Shown here in pieces: positions 1 to 11,321 of a stretch of 64,000 bases of DNA. The notes under the pieces were generated by a model. The model was not told the origin of the DNA, searched no databases, and saw nothing but the letters and a program-made list of their open reading frames with translations. The position numbers and the translations under genes are program-made. The stretch lies in the NCBI GenBank assembly GCA_928724745.1, contig CAKMXJ010000001.1, forward strand, positions 124,001 to 188,000. Direction: 5' to 3'. Position 1 is the stretch's first letter, and each line of letters opens with the position of its first letter. Source of the DNA: Anthracocystis setariae (taxonomy: Eukaryota > Basidiomycota > Ustilaginomycetes > Ustilaginales > Ustilaginaceae).

Positions 1-2
1 CT

Positions 3-815
3 CTCAAGGCAGGGGTTGCGGCCTTATCGTACAACCTACTCCGAGGTGAAGCCACGGTCGAGTATGCCGAAGCCATTGGGCTGGGTTCCTCCGTCTTTCG
101 AGCCGAGGTCCTCGCTCTCAGGCGGCTCCTAAGCCGGGAGTCGCTCCGCCCTGGCGCTACGATCTTTTGTGATAGCCAGGCGGCAGTCAAGGCTGTAGGA
201 GGCGGCCCCTCCACCGACTGTGACGTAGCAGAGGTGCAGAAGTTAGCCTCCACCGCTTCGGCCATGATTGTGTGGGTCCCGGGGCACGTCGGAGTTCCTG
301 GCAACGAACGGGCCGACCAGCTAGCCCAGGATGCGGCCGACTCCAACAGCGAGCTCCGGGCATCTCACGCTGAGCCCACAGTCATCAGACGAAGCCTCAA
401 GGAAAAGGCGCTTGCGTCCTGGCGGACCCGCTGGTCCACGTCCAGCAAAGGCAGTGGATTGCGGGCGTTCAACTTGCTCCCGCTCGGGGGCACACGAGGG
501 CTCTACAAGAGGCTGAACAGAAGACAGACTTCGCTCATCGCCCAATTACGGACCAACCACTTGGGCCTGGGCGAGTACCTCCACCGCCGGCGAGTCCCTG
601 GCCAGTCCGGCCTCTGCGACACATGTGGGGTCCGCGATGACCGCGCTCACCTGTTGAGATGTCGGAAACTCCAGAACGCCAGGTCGGCCCTGGAACGGCA
701 GCTCGTCGAGGCCCGGGCCCTCAGGCCCGGCCAAGCCCTGGTTTCACTTCGAGCCTTGGCAAATCGGGCGGATCGGGTCAAGGCTTTGGCCGATTTCTTG
801 TCGCACAGGCTGTAG
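3..815 (+). CDS. Non-LTR retrotransposon polyprotein, C-terminal RNase H part (5' cut by window edge)
   Basis: The frame is open from the first complete codon at base 3, so the protein begins outside the window; only about the last 270 residues are seen. They hold an RNase H domain with the family's spaced acidic residues: Glu in FRAEVLAL, Asp in FCDSQAAVKAV, and the final block WVPGHVGVPGNERADQLA with its His and Asp. The C-terminus carries a CxxC-x8-H-x4-C cluster (CDTCG...HLLRC), typical of the zinc-binding tail after RNase H in LINE-type reverse transcriptases. In these elements RNase H degrades the RNA strand of the RNA:DNA hybrid during target-primed reverse transcription. No stop or frameshift interrupts the visible part, so this portion is not obviously decayed. 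The reverse transcriptase and endonuclease domains would lie to the left. The first catalytic Asp of RNase H is also outside. Confidence 0.88.
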   Translation, partial: LKAGVAALSYNLLRGEATVEYAEAIGLGSSVFRAEVLALRRLLSRESLRPGATIFCDSQAAVKAVGGGPSTDCDVAEVQKLASTASAMIVWVPGHVGVPGNERADQLAQDAADSNSELRASHAEPTVIRRSLKEKALASWRTRWSTSSKGSGLRAFNLLPLGGTRGLYKRLNRRQTSLIAQLRTNHLGLGEYLHRRRVPGQSGLCDTCGVRDDRAHLLRCRKLQNARSALERQLVEARALRPGQALVSLRALANRADRVKALADFLSHRL

Positions 816-1584
816 TCCTACTCCGCCTCCCGAGCTTCAGCATTTTCACGCGTTTTTCCCGTCGAGCTTGACAGCCATATCCTGGCTCACGACCACCATC
901 ATCGCATCCACGCCTACCAACATCAGACCCCCGGCCAACTCACCGTCCCCAGCACCTCGACCGCCCTACACTACCCCATTCCACATGCGATCACCATCAT
1001 CACAGGTCACCACGGCCCAGCCCTGCCCGCCGTGGGTCTCGCCCAGCAAGGTCAAGACGGACCACCCCTCCTCCCCCCGCCTCCCACCAACACCGCCCCT
1101 GAGCCCGCCGCCCAAGCGACGGGCCCCGGCCGACGCTTCTCCCAACACGAAAGTCGACAAGAACCGCCCCGCCCACCCAACCTTCCAACACCCCGGATTC
1201 CAACTACTTCAAGATGACTTCAGCATCTTCTGCTCCAAAACCGAGTCTCCAAAGGTCAGCGAGTCGGGCTTCTGCGAGTGGAACTGGTTAACGGAACCGC
1301 CCGCATCCTCCAAAAGGCCGAAACGCCCGGCCCAGAGCCGGAAACGCCCGAAACGCAACTAGCAATTCTAGCGCCTCGGCGCCGGAGACACCTCACCCTC
1401 ACCCCCCACACGACGTCTTCATCAAGGGCGCCACCACGGCGTCCGCCACAGTCATTCCAAGTAAGCCCTGCCGTCTTCTCTCTGCTTTTCCGCATAGCAT
1501 GCCATTCCGGCGCATTTGTAAACACTTGTCAGCATCGTTTCTCAATTCCCGCATGGGCCAATGGCCTAGATCGGCGTATGATTC

Positions 1585-1610
1585 AAAAAAAAAAAAAAAA
1601 AAAAAAAAAA
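1585..1610 (+). repeat. Poly(A) tract, 26 nt
   Basis: A pure A run on the + strand, on the same strand and downstream of the RNase H frame. It may be the retrotransposon's tail. Confidence 0.9.
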
Positions 1611-2780
1611 CACAGCCGCCCATTGCACAGTACCGTACTGTACTATCCAGCGCAACCGCCACGTCAAACCTCATCTACCTGCAACCACTTTACTGTGTTC
1701 CTATCCAGGCACAACCGATTGATGCTCGCCACCTCGCTTGCGATCGGAAATGATAATCACGACCCTGAGCCAAGCCCATGTGTGCACTCTCCGTTTGAAT
1801 ACCCTAGCGCAGTTGTCCGAGTTGACAGTTTCGTCCGTTGCCCCCTTTAGGTCCGCACAACCGCCAGCTACAGCATTTCGCGGTCCTGTACTGCTTCCGT
1901 AGCCGTACCCGAGCCCGTACCAGTACCCGTACCCGTACACTATCACGGTGTAATGTTCGACTCCTCCACTTCCTATCGCTGCTCCCCGCTCGCCTCGTTC
2001 TCCATCGGTCACGGTCGCGATTGGTTTGGATTGGATAGGCACGAAGTAACACCTGTTCCGCAACACTCTAAATAACCTCAGCGTGAACTTCGGACGACAC
2101 ATGTCCGTCGGCAGCACATTCTCTACTCACATCGCGATGCAGATCGCGAATGAAAGCGGCTGAATTAGTGTATTGGACTTGCCTCAACACTGTGCAGGCT
2201 TCATCGCAGTTCCAAGCAAGTCCTCGTGATTTGGCACATGCTCCGACTCCGTTGGAACCATGTTTAAGCCGCACGAGCTGCAGCGAACACACGACAAACA
2301 AATCACTGTACAGGCAATGGCAAGCCTGACAATCTGACTCCGCTGTTGGTTCCCAGCAGCGTGGTTCACTCGTCTGTACTGCAGCACAGCACTGAACTAT
2401 ACTGTACCGTAATGTACAATCGTGTAGATACACGAAATGTTACTGTCTCTTCGTTACTGTCTCCGGAGGTTGCGATGCTTGCTAGCAGCCACATGATCAG
2501 AAATGCGACATCGTGATCAGGGATCGTGAAAGCGGATCGGCCAGCATGTCGCAGACCACGAAAATGGGTGATCCAGCTGCGATATCTCTTCCCTCGAATG
2601 AAACCTGGATGCGAGTGGGACTGTGCAGTTTGTCGCACCGTTTGGCGTCTTTGTCTTTAAACTTTGGTTCGTCCATTTTTCCGACAGCGTATTTGTCCAA
2701 GATACTAGTCGTAGTAGGTAGTAGAGTGTATTTTCAACCGTCCGAATAGAAAAGGAAAAGATGAGAGAGAAAAAGGGAAG

Positions 2781-2814
<34 letters not shown>

Positions 2815-5117
2815 AGCCAGACTGTACGGCATCTCAGCCCAGATCGAAGACAGAGGCCGACGATTCACTGCCCCTGGCGCTGCAACCAAGGGCAGGACCC
2901 TTGTCGGAATTCCCACGAGAACTTGCGCTACTCTACCCGAGTCACGCTGATGCGATGATCAACAACACAGGCGTAATTTCGGTCAACCATGTGCATTTCC
3001 AGCATACCATACCGTACAGTACCGTACCGCACTGCCGCGAACGCTTCACTCTCTCCCTCGTTTTGCCCTTGCCTGCGTCTTGACTTTGCGGCACAGACCT
3101 CGTACTGTATTGCTGGCTGCTCGCTCTTGACAGCAAAGCCAACTTGCCTGGTGATCGATCGCAGCTGAAAGCAGCGTGAATGACGAGAGGCATCGAATTC
3201 AAACCATGCAAGTCTCGGATATAGGCGTGCAGCCATCGTGCTGTAGTGCTCCTCCTACTCTACAATAAAGTACTTGTGAGGATGCATAATGTAACCTCGG
3301 ATGCTTGAGCCGGTTGTGCTGTTCCTTCGGTGAAGATTCCGAGTTACTGTACCCGCAAGCGATATGGCTTGATGCTACCGTTTACTCCACAGCTCTGCCG
3401 CTACCGGAGCCCAGTTGAAATTGGCATCGGAAGAGTCGCGGAGCTCTTTGCGTGGAGGATACCGTATACTTAGCTCCAAAGTCTGGGGGAAGACAATGGC
3501 GGAGCAACTCGGTCGAGTAGAGCCCAGCACAACAAGGTAAGAATAAGGGCAAGTTATCGGATCTGATGACGACAAATGCCAAAGCGTGTACTGTAACTGC
3601 ATCATATCGTACCAAGGCTCTATTGATGAACCGCAGCTGAGTCCAGACCATCAGCAACGGCTCGCCCGAGTTGACGTCCAGTTGAAGTACAGTACATCCT
3701 TCATTGTCCTTTTGCTCCAATAGAATGTAACTGCATTGTATGGTGCTGTACTGTAGTACTCCCCAACATAACACCCAGAGCAGAACGCTTCTGTCGTCAA
3801 CATGGCATGTCATCTTTTCTACAGCCAAGCATGTCGCTTCTCATCTTCGCGTTGGACTACAGTACTGCCTGTATGGTCAAGACTAATTCTTCAAACAGTA
3901 GTTGTCTGCTTTGAGCGATTGATGCGATGGTGCTGAGGCAACTGCAACAATGCTCGGAAACACTCGTATACCGCGCGACATTCGCGCCTCGCTCCGGTGC
4001 GAGCTATATGTCCAGTCCAATTGATCGACATGTTGGTAGCTTGTTCGAGAAAGGGGCTGGCTTGGGTGCGTATCAGAGTCGCAGCGGACTCGGTTCACGA
4101 CATCGCATGTCGGGTAAAAGCAATCAAGTAGCCAAAACCAATCAAATTTATTATTCTAGCTCAGCCTAGCGTTGCCGGGGGAGTTCCTCAATACAGTATG
4201 TTTGTACTGTACCCATCTCTGTCATTGATCGTGACTGTACTGTTTAGTACAGGACTGATGTCACAATCGTGGCTGGTTTTGCAGTCGAGTGACAAGTTGC
4301 TAAGACGGTTCAGCTGGCATGCCAACGCACGCTGCTTGCTGCGTCAGTCCTTGCCGGTGCTTTCGACTTCTGAAGATCCTCCTCACAGCTGGCTACTCTC
4401 TTTCACTCTTTCTCTCCTCTTATACACACGCATCCATAAACACTCTCTTTCTCCATCCGCTTCGGCGGGGTCCGAAGCCGCACAGAGAAGCGTGCATTGG
4501 CATACTCACTATCGTTCCCGTTCCCGTTCGTCCGTCCATCTGTCTTGGATCGCATCGGATTTCTCCCCTTCTTGCTCGACCTCATCAGGAGATGCAACCC
4601 GACTACCCATTCGACATTTCATTCCGTGGCGTTACTGCATCGTGCATCCGCATCGAAATCGCCTTCCTCATTGGTCGCCTCATCCCACTCTTTCCCAACT
4701 TTACTCTCCCCCCACCCCAACCCCCTCACCCACATGCATCTCGCGGAAGAACTCATCTGCATGCATAAATCATTTCAATTAAAATGCCTGTTCCCTCCAG
4801 CTATCAAAAAGCCCCTCATCACTACCTCCTTGCCCTCTGCAGTCCTCCCATGCTTATTTCCGCTCTCATCACCCTTAACTCCCTCCCTCTCCCAAAACAT
4901 ACACTCTACTAATAATTGCATTCACCCTGGCCCCCCCCCCCCCCATCCCCTTACCCCTGCAGACAGTTCGCAACATTTACCACATCTATCCTCCCTCCCG
5001 AATACAGTACCGCTCTTCGTACAAACAAACCCTGAATCTTCCCCCACAGCCACTTTAGCACAACAACTGAACTCGTGATCAAATTGAGATTGAAAACTGA
5101 AAACAAGGAGAGCAAAC
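1611..5117. other. Gene-poor intergenic DNA left of INO80
   Basis: No frame here shows a recognisable domain or sustained coding character. The stretch holds a 33-nt A run at 2781-2813, a 14-nt C run at 4931-4944, a CT-rich region at about 4385-4900, and many GTACTGTA/TACAGTAC-type motifs (for example near 1634, 3015, 3690, 3748, 4205 and 5003). The last few hundred bases presumably include the 3' untranslated region of INO80, whose stop is at 5118. Confidence 0.6.
2781..2813 (+). repeat. Poly(A) tract, 33 nt
   Basis: A pure A run preceded by a purine-rich stretch (GAGAGAAAAAGGGAAG). It has no coding element next to it, so it is either a simple homopolymer or the last trace of an old retro-insertion. 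Confidence 0.9.
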
Positions 5118-8100
5118 TTAAGCCAGATCAACCCCAGCGAGCTCATCGACCGTCTTCTTGCGGTGACTCTTGGACTTCCTCTTAGTCGACCCCTTGAGCG
5201 GCGACGACGACGACGCCGCTGCTGCTGCTGCTGCTGCTTCTTCGGTGCCAGCGATGGAGCTGTCTCCATCCAGTTCCAGAGGCGTCATGCGTTCCCAACC
5301 CTCGCTTGTCCCGAGACCCCCACGCTTCCCACCTCCGCTGCGCTTCTTAGCCTGCGGCTGCGGAGTCGTCTCCGCCGTGTCTGGATCCGGCTTGGTCCCA
5401 GGTCGAGCTCCGAAAAAGTCATCCTCATCCTCCTCCAACGACCAATCCAGTCCGGTTGGCGCTGGCGATTGCGCTGCCGCTGCAGCTGCTGCGCGGTCCT
5501 TGTTCAACCTTCGCTTGGCATGCATCGCTCGGGCCGAATCTGCCTTCTCTTGAGCCGACTGTGCCTCCTCTGCCTGTTTCCTGCGCAACATCGACTCTGC
5601 CAACTCGTCGTCGTCCAGCAGCAGAGACACAATCTCTTGCGGTTTGGCCATACCAGTCTCGCTGTACGCCTTGGTGCCAACCACAATGTCCTGCACCTCC
5701 TTCTTGTTTCGCGCCAGACGCACGATACGCTCGTCGATCGTGCCTTTGGTGATCAGTCGATACACGGTCACTTGCTTGGTCTGTCCCAGACGATGCGCTC
5801 GATCCATCGCTTGCGAGTCGTTGGAAGGATTCCAGTCGTGATCGTAGAAGATGACCGTATCGGCCGCCGTGAGGTTGATACCCAGACCACCCGCCCTGGT
5901 AGAGAGCAAGAAGATGAACAGCTCCGGCTTGGTCTGCCAGTCCGTCACCATGTCTCGTCGATCTGAAATCTTGGATCCACCATCCAGACGCAGATATTTG
6001 TACTGTCGGTAGATCAGATACTCTTCCATCAGATCAATCATCCTCGTCATCTGGAAGTAGATGAGCACGCGATGGCCATTTGCCTTGAGCTCCCTCAGCA
6101 GTTCGTCCAGCTTGGCCATCTTGCTCGAATCCACGATCAGTTTGTTCATCTGCGGCACCTGCATACCGTTGTACGGAAGCTGGTCAATCGACGAATCGCG
6201 CACGACACCCTGTGGCGGCACATCAGGCAACTCGCGCTGCATCTGTTCGACACGCTGCACCGACTCTCGACCTTCTGGCGAGAGACCGAACAGCGTCGCC
6301 GACACCTGCGCGTCGCGCGAGAAGCGCTCCTGCGATTGCATGAACGGTCCGTCGTTGCTGTATAGCCGAATAGGTGGTGCCACAGCGGGGGCAACCACGG
6401 CTCGCGCAGAATCCTTCGCCAAGTACGAGTGACGGCGATAGTCGGCCGCTACTTCCTCAAAGGGCATCAACACCGAAGGGGCCTTGCCAGAGTTGGATGG
6501 CACGGGCCGCGACACCTTGATAGTGGGTCGCAGCGAAGCAGCAGCAAAGTCATCGTCGCTCGCAAACGCTTCGAGGGATCGCCAACGACGCTCTTCCGCC
6601 GCGGCGGCCAAGATCCGCTTGATGCCCGTGCTATGAAAGGCTTTCTCGGCATCAGAGGCCGAAACGCCGATCAATGGGAGCGATGCAAAGGACGAGCGTG
6701 GGCCCTGCAGCGACTCGTGTATGTGAGGCGCACGCCAGATGTTGAACAGATTCTCGAGATAGCCTGTGTCGAAGCCTTTGCGGCTAGTGTGGCCTGGAAT
6801 ATCGAAGATGCCTCCCTCTCGCACCATCAGCTTGGGCACTTGCAGCTCGATGAGCGACGTGGTGGAATCGGGGATCTCGAGCACTTCACCCTCGCGACGA
6901 ACCATCGTAGCAGAGCGGGCAAAATCAGCGAGGGCGAACGGTGCACGCACGTCGGCTCGCTCGAAAAGCTCCGGATGATTGCACACTTTGCGGAACTGCA
7001 TGACGAGGTTCATCAGACTCTTGAGACCAGCCTCGTCGTTCGAAGTGGCGCGATTCATCAGCTCTGCCACAGAGATGTTGGCTCGAAGACCGCGGTAGAG
7101 CATCTTCTGTCTGGCGCTAAGGTCGCAGAAGACGTCGATCTCGATCTTGTCCCCCAGCTCGTTCTGAACATTCTTCTTGATGCGGCGAAGCATGAACGGC
7201 TTGAGGATCATGTGGAGACGGCGCAACTGATGCTCGTTTAGCGTCCCCTTCTGCTCAGCGTGGCTTTCGATGTCCTTGGAGAACCACTCGCTGAACTCGT
7301 CGTGCGAGTCGAAGAGCGAAGGCATGATAAAGTGGAGCAGCGCCCACAGTTCTTGCATCGAGTTCTGCACAGGCGTACCCGTGAGCAACAGCCTGTTACG
7401 GCAGTTGAAGCCCAGCAGCGTCTTCCAACGGTTGCTGCTCGACGACTTGATTGCTTGCGCCTCATCGAGGATCATGTACTGCCACTTGACGCGCTGGAAG
7501 TACTTTTCATCCGAAACCACAAGCTGGTAACTGGTCACCAGCACGTGGAAGGGAGCATCGCGGTTGTACGAGATCTGCTTGCGGTTCCAGAACTTTCGTA
7601 GCACTGCTCGATCCTTGACGTTACCCCAGTAAGGGAGCGCTTTGAGCGTAGGGACGAACTTGCTGATTTCCTGCTGCCAGTTGTGCAGCGTGGATGCGGG
7701 TGCGATGACGAGGAACGGGCCCCAGATGTCGTGCACTTCAGCAAGGTACGCCATGAGCGAGATGGACTGCACCGTCTTACCGAGACCCATCTCATCAGCA
7801 AGAATACCGTTGATGCCCTGCTCGTACAGGTTGGCAAGCCAGTTGAGACCCTTGAGCTGATACTCTTTGAGCTGACAAGTGAGCATCTTGGGCTGCTTGA
7901 TCTCGGTCTGGCCCATCGAGGTGGGATTGAGGAAGTTCATGTCGTCTGAGTCGAAAGCCTTGCCCAAATCCTTCTCTTCGATCTGCTTACCAGGACCGGC
8001 GTCCAGGCCCTCACGTTCGCGAGCGGCTGCCTCGTTCCGTCTGCGCTCCTCCGCTGCCGCGGTGTCGAAGGCCTGCGCCTTCTCCTTGGCGAGGCGCACA

Positions 8101-10772
8101 GCCTCCTGGGCATTGCGAGCCGCGTGCGCACGAAGGTTGCTTTCATCGTCATCATCGAAGTCGATCTCGTCCAGCTCTGCCAGCCTTGCCTCAGCGTCAG
8201 CGAGGTCGGCGTGCGGATCGATGGGAGGAACAGTTGCATCTGATGGCTGGGCGTTGGGGTCAATGATCTTGCTGCTTCCAGCCGTCTCTTCTGACTCCTC
8301 GGCTTCGGCGGTCTTGAGCTTGCTGCCGATGAAATGACTGTACAGTTCGGTCTGCGAGATAAGGAAATTGAGCTTGCGCGCCTGACGCTTTGCTTCGCGC
8401 ATCTCTTCCTCCTTCTTTGCCTTCTCGACAGCCTCCCTTTCGGCCTTCTTGCGCAGCTCGCGCTCTTCCTTCTCGTTCCTCTTCCAAAAGACGAGCACCT
8501 CCCGCATAACCTTGCGCGCGCGGAGCTGAACGTCCTTGACGGTCTTGTTGTTTCGGGCCGCACCTCGCTTGGCCTCTCGCTGGACGACACTTGAAAGCCT
8601 GCGCCAGTACATGGCCTTGCTAGATGCGCTCTGCAGTACTGTTCGATACACCTTGGGGACGTCACGCTTGGCGATTGTGGTCCAAATGCGTCGGTGCGCA
8701 TCTTCGAGCTGCTGTGCGCGACGGGCGTCAATGGGTACCTTGCCTGCAGCATCGAGATCGATAGCAAAGCTCGCATCATCTGGCGTAGGAGAAGTTTGAC
8801 GAGAGGCAAACGCCGATTCGTCGCCATCGAGCATGGCAGACATCTCGGCCAGCGCCAGATCGGCATCGGACCCAGGAGCGGGTGAAGAAGCGGCACCGCC
8901 CATGTCGAGCCTGCGTTTCTTGCTTCGAGGTTCGTTGGCTCCAAGCTTGCTCTTGCTGCGTTTGAGCTTGATGATGTTGGCCTTGTTACCTGTACGAGCA
9001 GCGATGTCGGCGAGGGCGACGTCATCGCTGTCGTCGTCGTCCTCGTCACCTTGAAGGAGCTCGTCAACCTCTTCGTCACCTTCTCGTCCGCCTCGCTTCT
9101 TCTTTGCGCCTCTAGCTCCGTTCACCTGCCCATCGCTCAGAGTACCCAACAGCTCAAGCTCGATTTCGTGGTCACGCTGCTGTCGTACGTGATCCTGACG
9201 GCGAGCAACGTCTCTCTGCGAAGCCTCTTTCTGCTCGAGCAGGCGGATCTGGCGAACCATGGCGAAGTGACGTCCCTCATAGGCCTGCGCCAAGCGCTTC
9301 TCGACCTCGGCGTGTTTTTCGCGCAGGGTCAGCTCGAACGCATCCTCGATGAGACGCATACGCTCGTGCATGTCATACATGTAGTCGTTCAGCTCAGGCT
9401 GCCACACCGCTTGGTTGTCGTCGTTGGAGAGATCACTCTCCCAGCCATCGGGATCCTTGTTCTTCTTGGCAGGAGGTGGGGGGGCCACAAAGCTAGAGTT
9501 GCTCTTCGATGCTGGCAGCGGATTGTTGCGAAGCTTGAGTAGGGTCTTGGCAGGCGCGGGCTTGGCGGATGAAACGCTTACATCATGCTTCTCGGTGGTC
9601 GGTGTCGCTTGCTCCACTGCGGCACGTTTCTTGGCTGGCAATGTGGGCGACTGGCTGCGCTCAGCAGCACGCATGCTTGTGGGCTCCGTCGCGGGGTTCA
9701 GCCGCAACGTGACCGACTCTTCGTCCTTGACTCGAATAGGCGGGCTCTCGGCTGCCCTGTTGGGAGGCGTGGCGCGCCGAGGAGAAAATGATCGCTCTTG
9801 ATCTTGCTCAGGATCGGGAGTGAAATCGACCCTACGAGAGAGGTCTTGGCGACCACGTTCGCGGGAGGGAGCTGACATGCTGTGACCGTGTTCTCTGGCG
9901 GGGTCGAACGCGGTACGTGAGCTGCGAACAGCCTCGGATGGAGCGTGGTAGGCTTCTGCGACAGACTTGCTCGGACTGGAATGGATCGATGCAGATCCAC
10001 CGTTCGCTGATCGATCGTTCAGCATGCCAAAGATGGACATGGATGGTCTGGGCGGACTCTCGGGTTGGTGATGTGGCTCTGCGTATCGTCGAGGCGCCTC
10101 GTCGTAGTCGCGAGCCGCAGGGAGCTCATCCCCGCGCCCGGGCGCGCGAACGACGGGCCGAGGCGGGAGCACTGGGGATCTGGGGACGCCTCGTCCATAG
10201 GAGGGTTGAATTTCGCGCGAATAAGCATCGTACTCATCCCTTCGATACATAGGCTCACCAGCGTGCCGAACATCACCTGCTGGTCGAGAGTCGTCCGGGA
10301 CGCTGTATCGGTCATATGTGACGGACGCATGCCTGCGCTTCTCCATCTCGTGGTGTGGGTCGGGTCGATATGCGCCCGCATACGCGTGACGGGAGGGGGC
10401 AGGATAGGGATCGGGACGGACATCTGCGAATGTACGCCTGTCGCCCGCATCTCTGTAGGGATCTCTGTGTGTTGGCTGGCGGCGATAGTCGTCCAGATAT
10501 TCGGTGTACCTCGAGGCATGCGGAGATGGGCGGCGATATTCAGGAGATGCCGGACGAGCATAAGCAGGGTCTGCGTATGAGGGCCCTGCAGTGTAGGCGG
10601 GATGGGCTCGTTCCGGAACACGGCGATCATAGGCCTCGTCGACAGGCACTCTGTCATAAGAGTGAGGGGCGATGGAGCTTCTCACGCCTTGCTCGTATCG
10701 AGCGTAGCCGTCGGCCGGATACGCCGCTTGCGGACGGCCGGCATGCCGATAACCACGATCCTCGCCGCTCAT
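5118..10772 (-). CDS. INO80: INO80 chromatin-remodelling ATPase
   Basis: A single 1884-residue frame from ATG to stop. It is the ATPase of the nuclear INO80 complex, which slides nucleosomes and exchanges H2A variants in transcription, replication and repair. About 600 N-terminal residues are Arg/Tyr/Pro-rich and look disordered. An INO80-specific DBINO region follows at about 690-815 (start AHRRIWTTIAKRDVP, end SHFIGSKL). The Snf2 N-lobe has the Walker A block DEMGLGKT near residue 993 and the DEAQ box near 1099. The C-lobe has LSTRAGGLGINL and DRAHRLGQ near 1657. The insertion of several hundred residues between the lobes is characteristic of INO80 and separates it from Snf2 or Chd enzymes, as does DBINO. 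The C-terminus is a low-complexity Ala/Ser tail ending in a basic patch. Length is close to other basidiomycete INO80 proteins. No intron is needed. Confidence 0.97.
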   Translation of the reverse strand: MSGEDRGYRHAGRPQAAYPADGYARYEQGVRSSIAPHSYDRVPVDEAYDRRVPERAHPAYTAGPSYADPAYARPASPEYRRPSPHASRYTEYLDDYRRQPTHRDPYRDAGDRRTFADVRPDPYPAPSRHAYAGAYRPDPHHEMEKRRHASVTYDRYSVPDDSRPAGDVRHAGEPMYRRDEYDAYSREIQPSYGRGVPRSPVLPPRPVVRAPGRGDELPAARDYDEAPRRYAEPHHQPESPPRPSMSIFGMLNDRSANGGSASIHSSPSKSVAEAYHAPSEAVRSSRTAFDPAREHGHSMSAPSRERGRQDLSRRVDFTPDPEQDQERSFSPRRATPPNRAAESPPIRVKDEESVTLRLNPATEPTSMRAAERSQSPTLPAKKRAAVEQATPTTEKHDVSVSSAKPAPAKTLLKLRNNPLPASKSNSSFVAPPPPAKKNKDPDGWESDLSNDDNQAVWQPELNDYMYDMHERMRLIEDAFELTLREKHAEVEKRLAQAYEGRHFAMVRQIRLLEQKEASQRDVARRQDHVRQQRDHEIELELLGTLSDGQVNGARGAKKKRGGREGDEEVDELLQGDEDDDDSDDVALADIAARTGNKANIIKLKRSKSKLGANEPRSKKRRLDMGGAASSPAPGSDADLALAEMSAMLDGDESAFASRQTSPTPDDASFAIDLDAAGKVPIDARRAQQLEDAHRRIWTTIAKRDVPKVYRTVLQSASSKAMYWRRLSSVVQREAKRGAARNNKTVKDVQLRARKVMREVLVFWKRNEKEERELRKKAEREAVEKAKKEEEMREAKRQARKLNFLISQTELYSHFIGSKLKTAEAEESEETAGSSKIIDPNAQPSDATVPPIDPHADLADAEARLAELDEIDFDDDDESNLRAHAARNAQEAVRLAKEKAQAFDTAAAEERRRNEAAAREREGLDAGPGKQIEEKDLGKAFDSDDMNFLNPTSMGQTEIKQPKMLTCQLKEYQLKGLNWLANLYEQGINGILADEMGLGKTVQSISLMAYLAEVHDIWGPFLVIAPASTLHNWQQEISKFVPTLKALPYWGNVKDRAVLRKFWNRKQISYNRDAPFHVLVTSYQLVVSDEKYFQRVKWQYMILDEAQAIKSSSSNRWKTLLGFNCRNRLLLTGTPVQNSMQELWALLHFIMPSLFDSHDEFSEWFSKDIESHAEQKGTLNEHQLRRLHMILKPFMLRRIKKNVQNELGDKIEIDVFCDLSARQKMLYRGLRANISVAELMNRATSNDEAGLKSLMNLVMQFRKVCNHPELFERADVRAPFALADFARSATMVRREGEVLEIPDSTTSLIELQVPKLMVREGGIFDIPGHTSRKGFDTGYLENLFNIWRAPHIHESLQGPRSSFASLPLIGVSASDAEKAFHSTGIKRILAAAAEERRWRSLEAFASDDDFAAASLRPTIKVSRPVPSNSGKAPSVLMPFEEVAADYRRHSYLAKDSARAVVAPAVAPPIRLYSNDGPFMQSQERFSRDAQVSATLFGLSPEGRESVQRVEQMQRELPDVPPQGVVRDSSIDQLPYNGMQVPQMNKLIVDSSKMAKLDELLRELKANGHRVLIYFQMTRMIDLMEEYLIYRQYKYLRLDGGSKISDRRDMVTDWQTKPELFIFLLSTRAGGLGINLTAADTVIFYDHDWNPSNDSQAMDRAHRLGQTKQVTVYRLITKGTIDERIVRLARNKKEVQDIVVGTKAYSETGMAKPQEIVSLLLDDDELAESMLRRKQAEEAQSAQEKADSARAMHAKRRLNKDRAAAAAAAQSPAPTGLDWSLEEDEDDFFGARPGTKPDPDTAETTPQPQAKKRSGGGKRGGLGTSEGWERMTPLELDGDSSIAGTEEAAAAAAAASSSSPLKGSTKRKSKSHRKKTVDELAGVDLA

Positions 10773-11293
10773 GGTTTAAGAAGAGGAGGTTACGTTCCAA
10801 ACGAGTGAATACAACGTCGTGCAATCCTGTGACCTGCGTGACCTTGGTGCCTCGATTGGATGCGCGTGCTCGCCCCTTGGCTATCTTGCTGTCCGAAGTG
10901 AGCTGTTCAGCTTCGAATGACCATGGGTTCTTTCGGACCGCAGGATGGCTTGAGGCAACGGCAGAAGTGTGTTTCGACTCGATCAGGGCAAGACGCCGGC
11001 GCTGGCGCTAGGGCTGTTAGGCTGGCGGTTCAGCTAGGGTGCTGTCAGTGTCACAGATGCCACTTGGCCGTCGTGGCAAGCTTTGATTTTGGTGGCGATG
11101 GTGGTGGTGGAAAGGGGACGGCAGAAGAGTGGTGGGGGGAAAAGGGCAGAAATGCGCTCTCAAATGCGACGTGGTTGCGAGGTGATCGTGCGGGAGGGAG
11201 AGAAGCGTGCGATGAGTGGTCGTCTCATACCTTACCGTGCGCATCGACCTCTCGAATCGGATTGAGTTAAGTCTCTTGCTCACGCTCGCTCGA

Positions 11294-11321
11294 ACGGACG
11301 GACGGACGGACGGACGGACGG
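11294..11321. repeat. (CGGA)n microsatellite
   Basis: About seven tandem copies of a GGAC/CGGA tetranucleotide, some 520 bases upstream of the INO80 start codon, possibly within its promoter or leader. Confidence 0.85.

Larger units (their letters stand above)
1..1610 (+). mobile_element. LINE-type retrotransposon, 3' portion ending in poly(A)
   Basis: The RNase H reading frame is followed by about 770 bases of C-rich, Pro-codon-rich sequence and then an uninterrupted run of 26 A residues at 1585-1610, the layout expected of a LINE 3' untranslated region and its poly(A) tail. The right boundary is an inference, because A homopolymers occur elsewhere in this window without any element. The 5' end and the left target-site duplication are outside, so a duplication cannot be tested. 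Confidence 0.5.

Noticed and set aside
868..1362. Pro-rich open frame of about 164 codons after the retrotransposon frame
   Set aside because: It lacks an ATG start, its composition simply follows the C-rich DNA, and it shows no domain; it is treated as part of the element's 3' untranslated region.
4198..4782. 194-codon + strand frame
   Set aside because: It is Ser/His/Pro/Leu-rich because of CT-rich DNA, overlaps other equally long frames, and has no recognisable domain.
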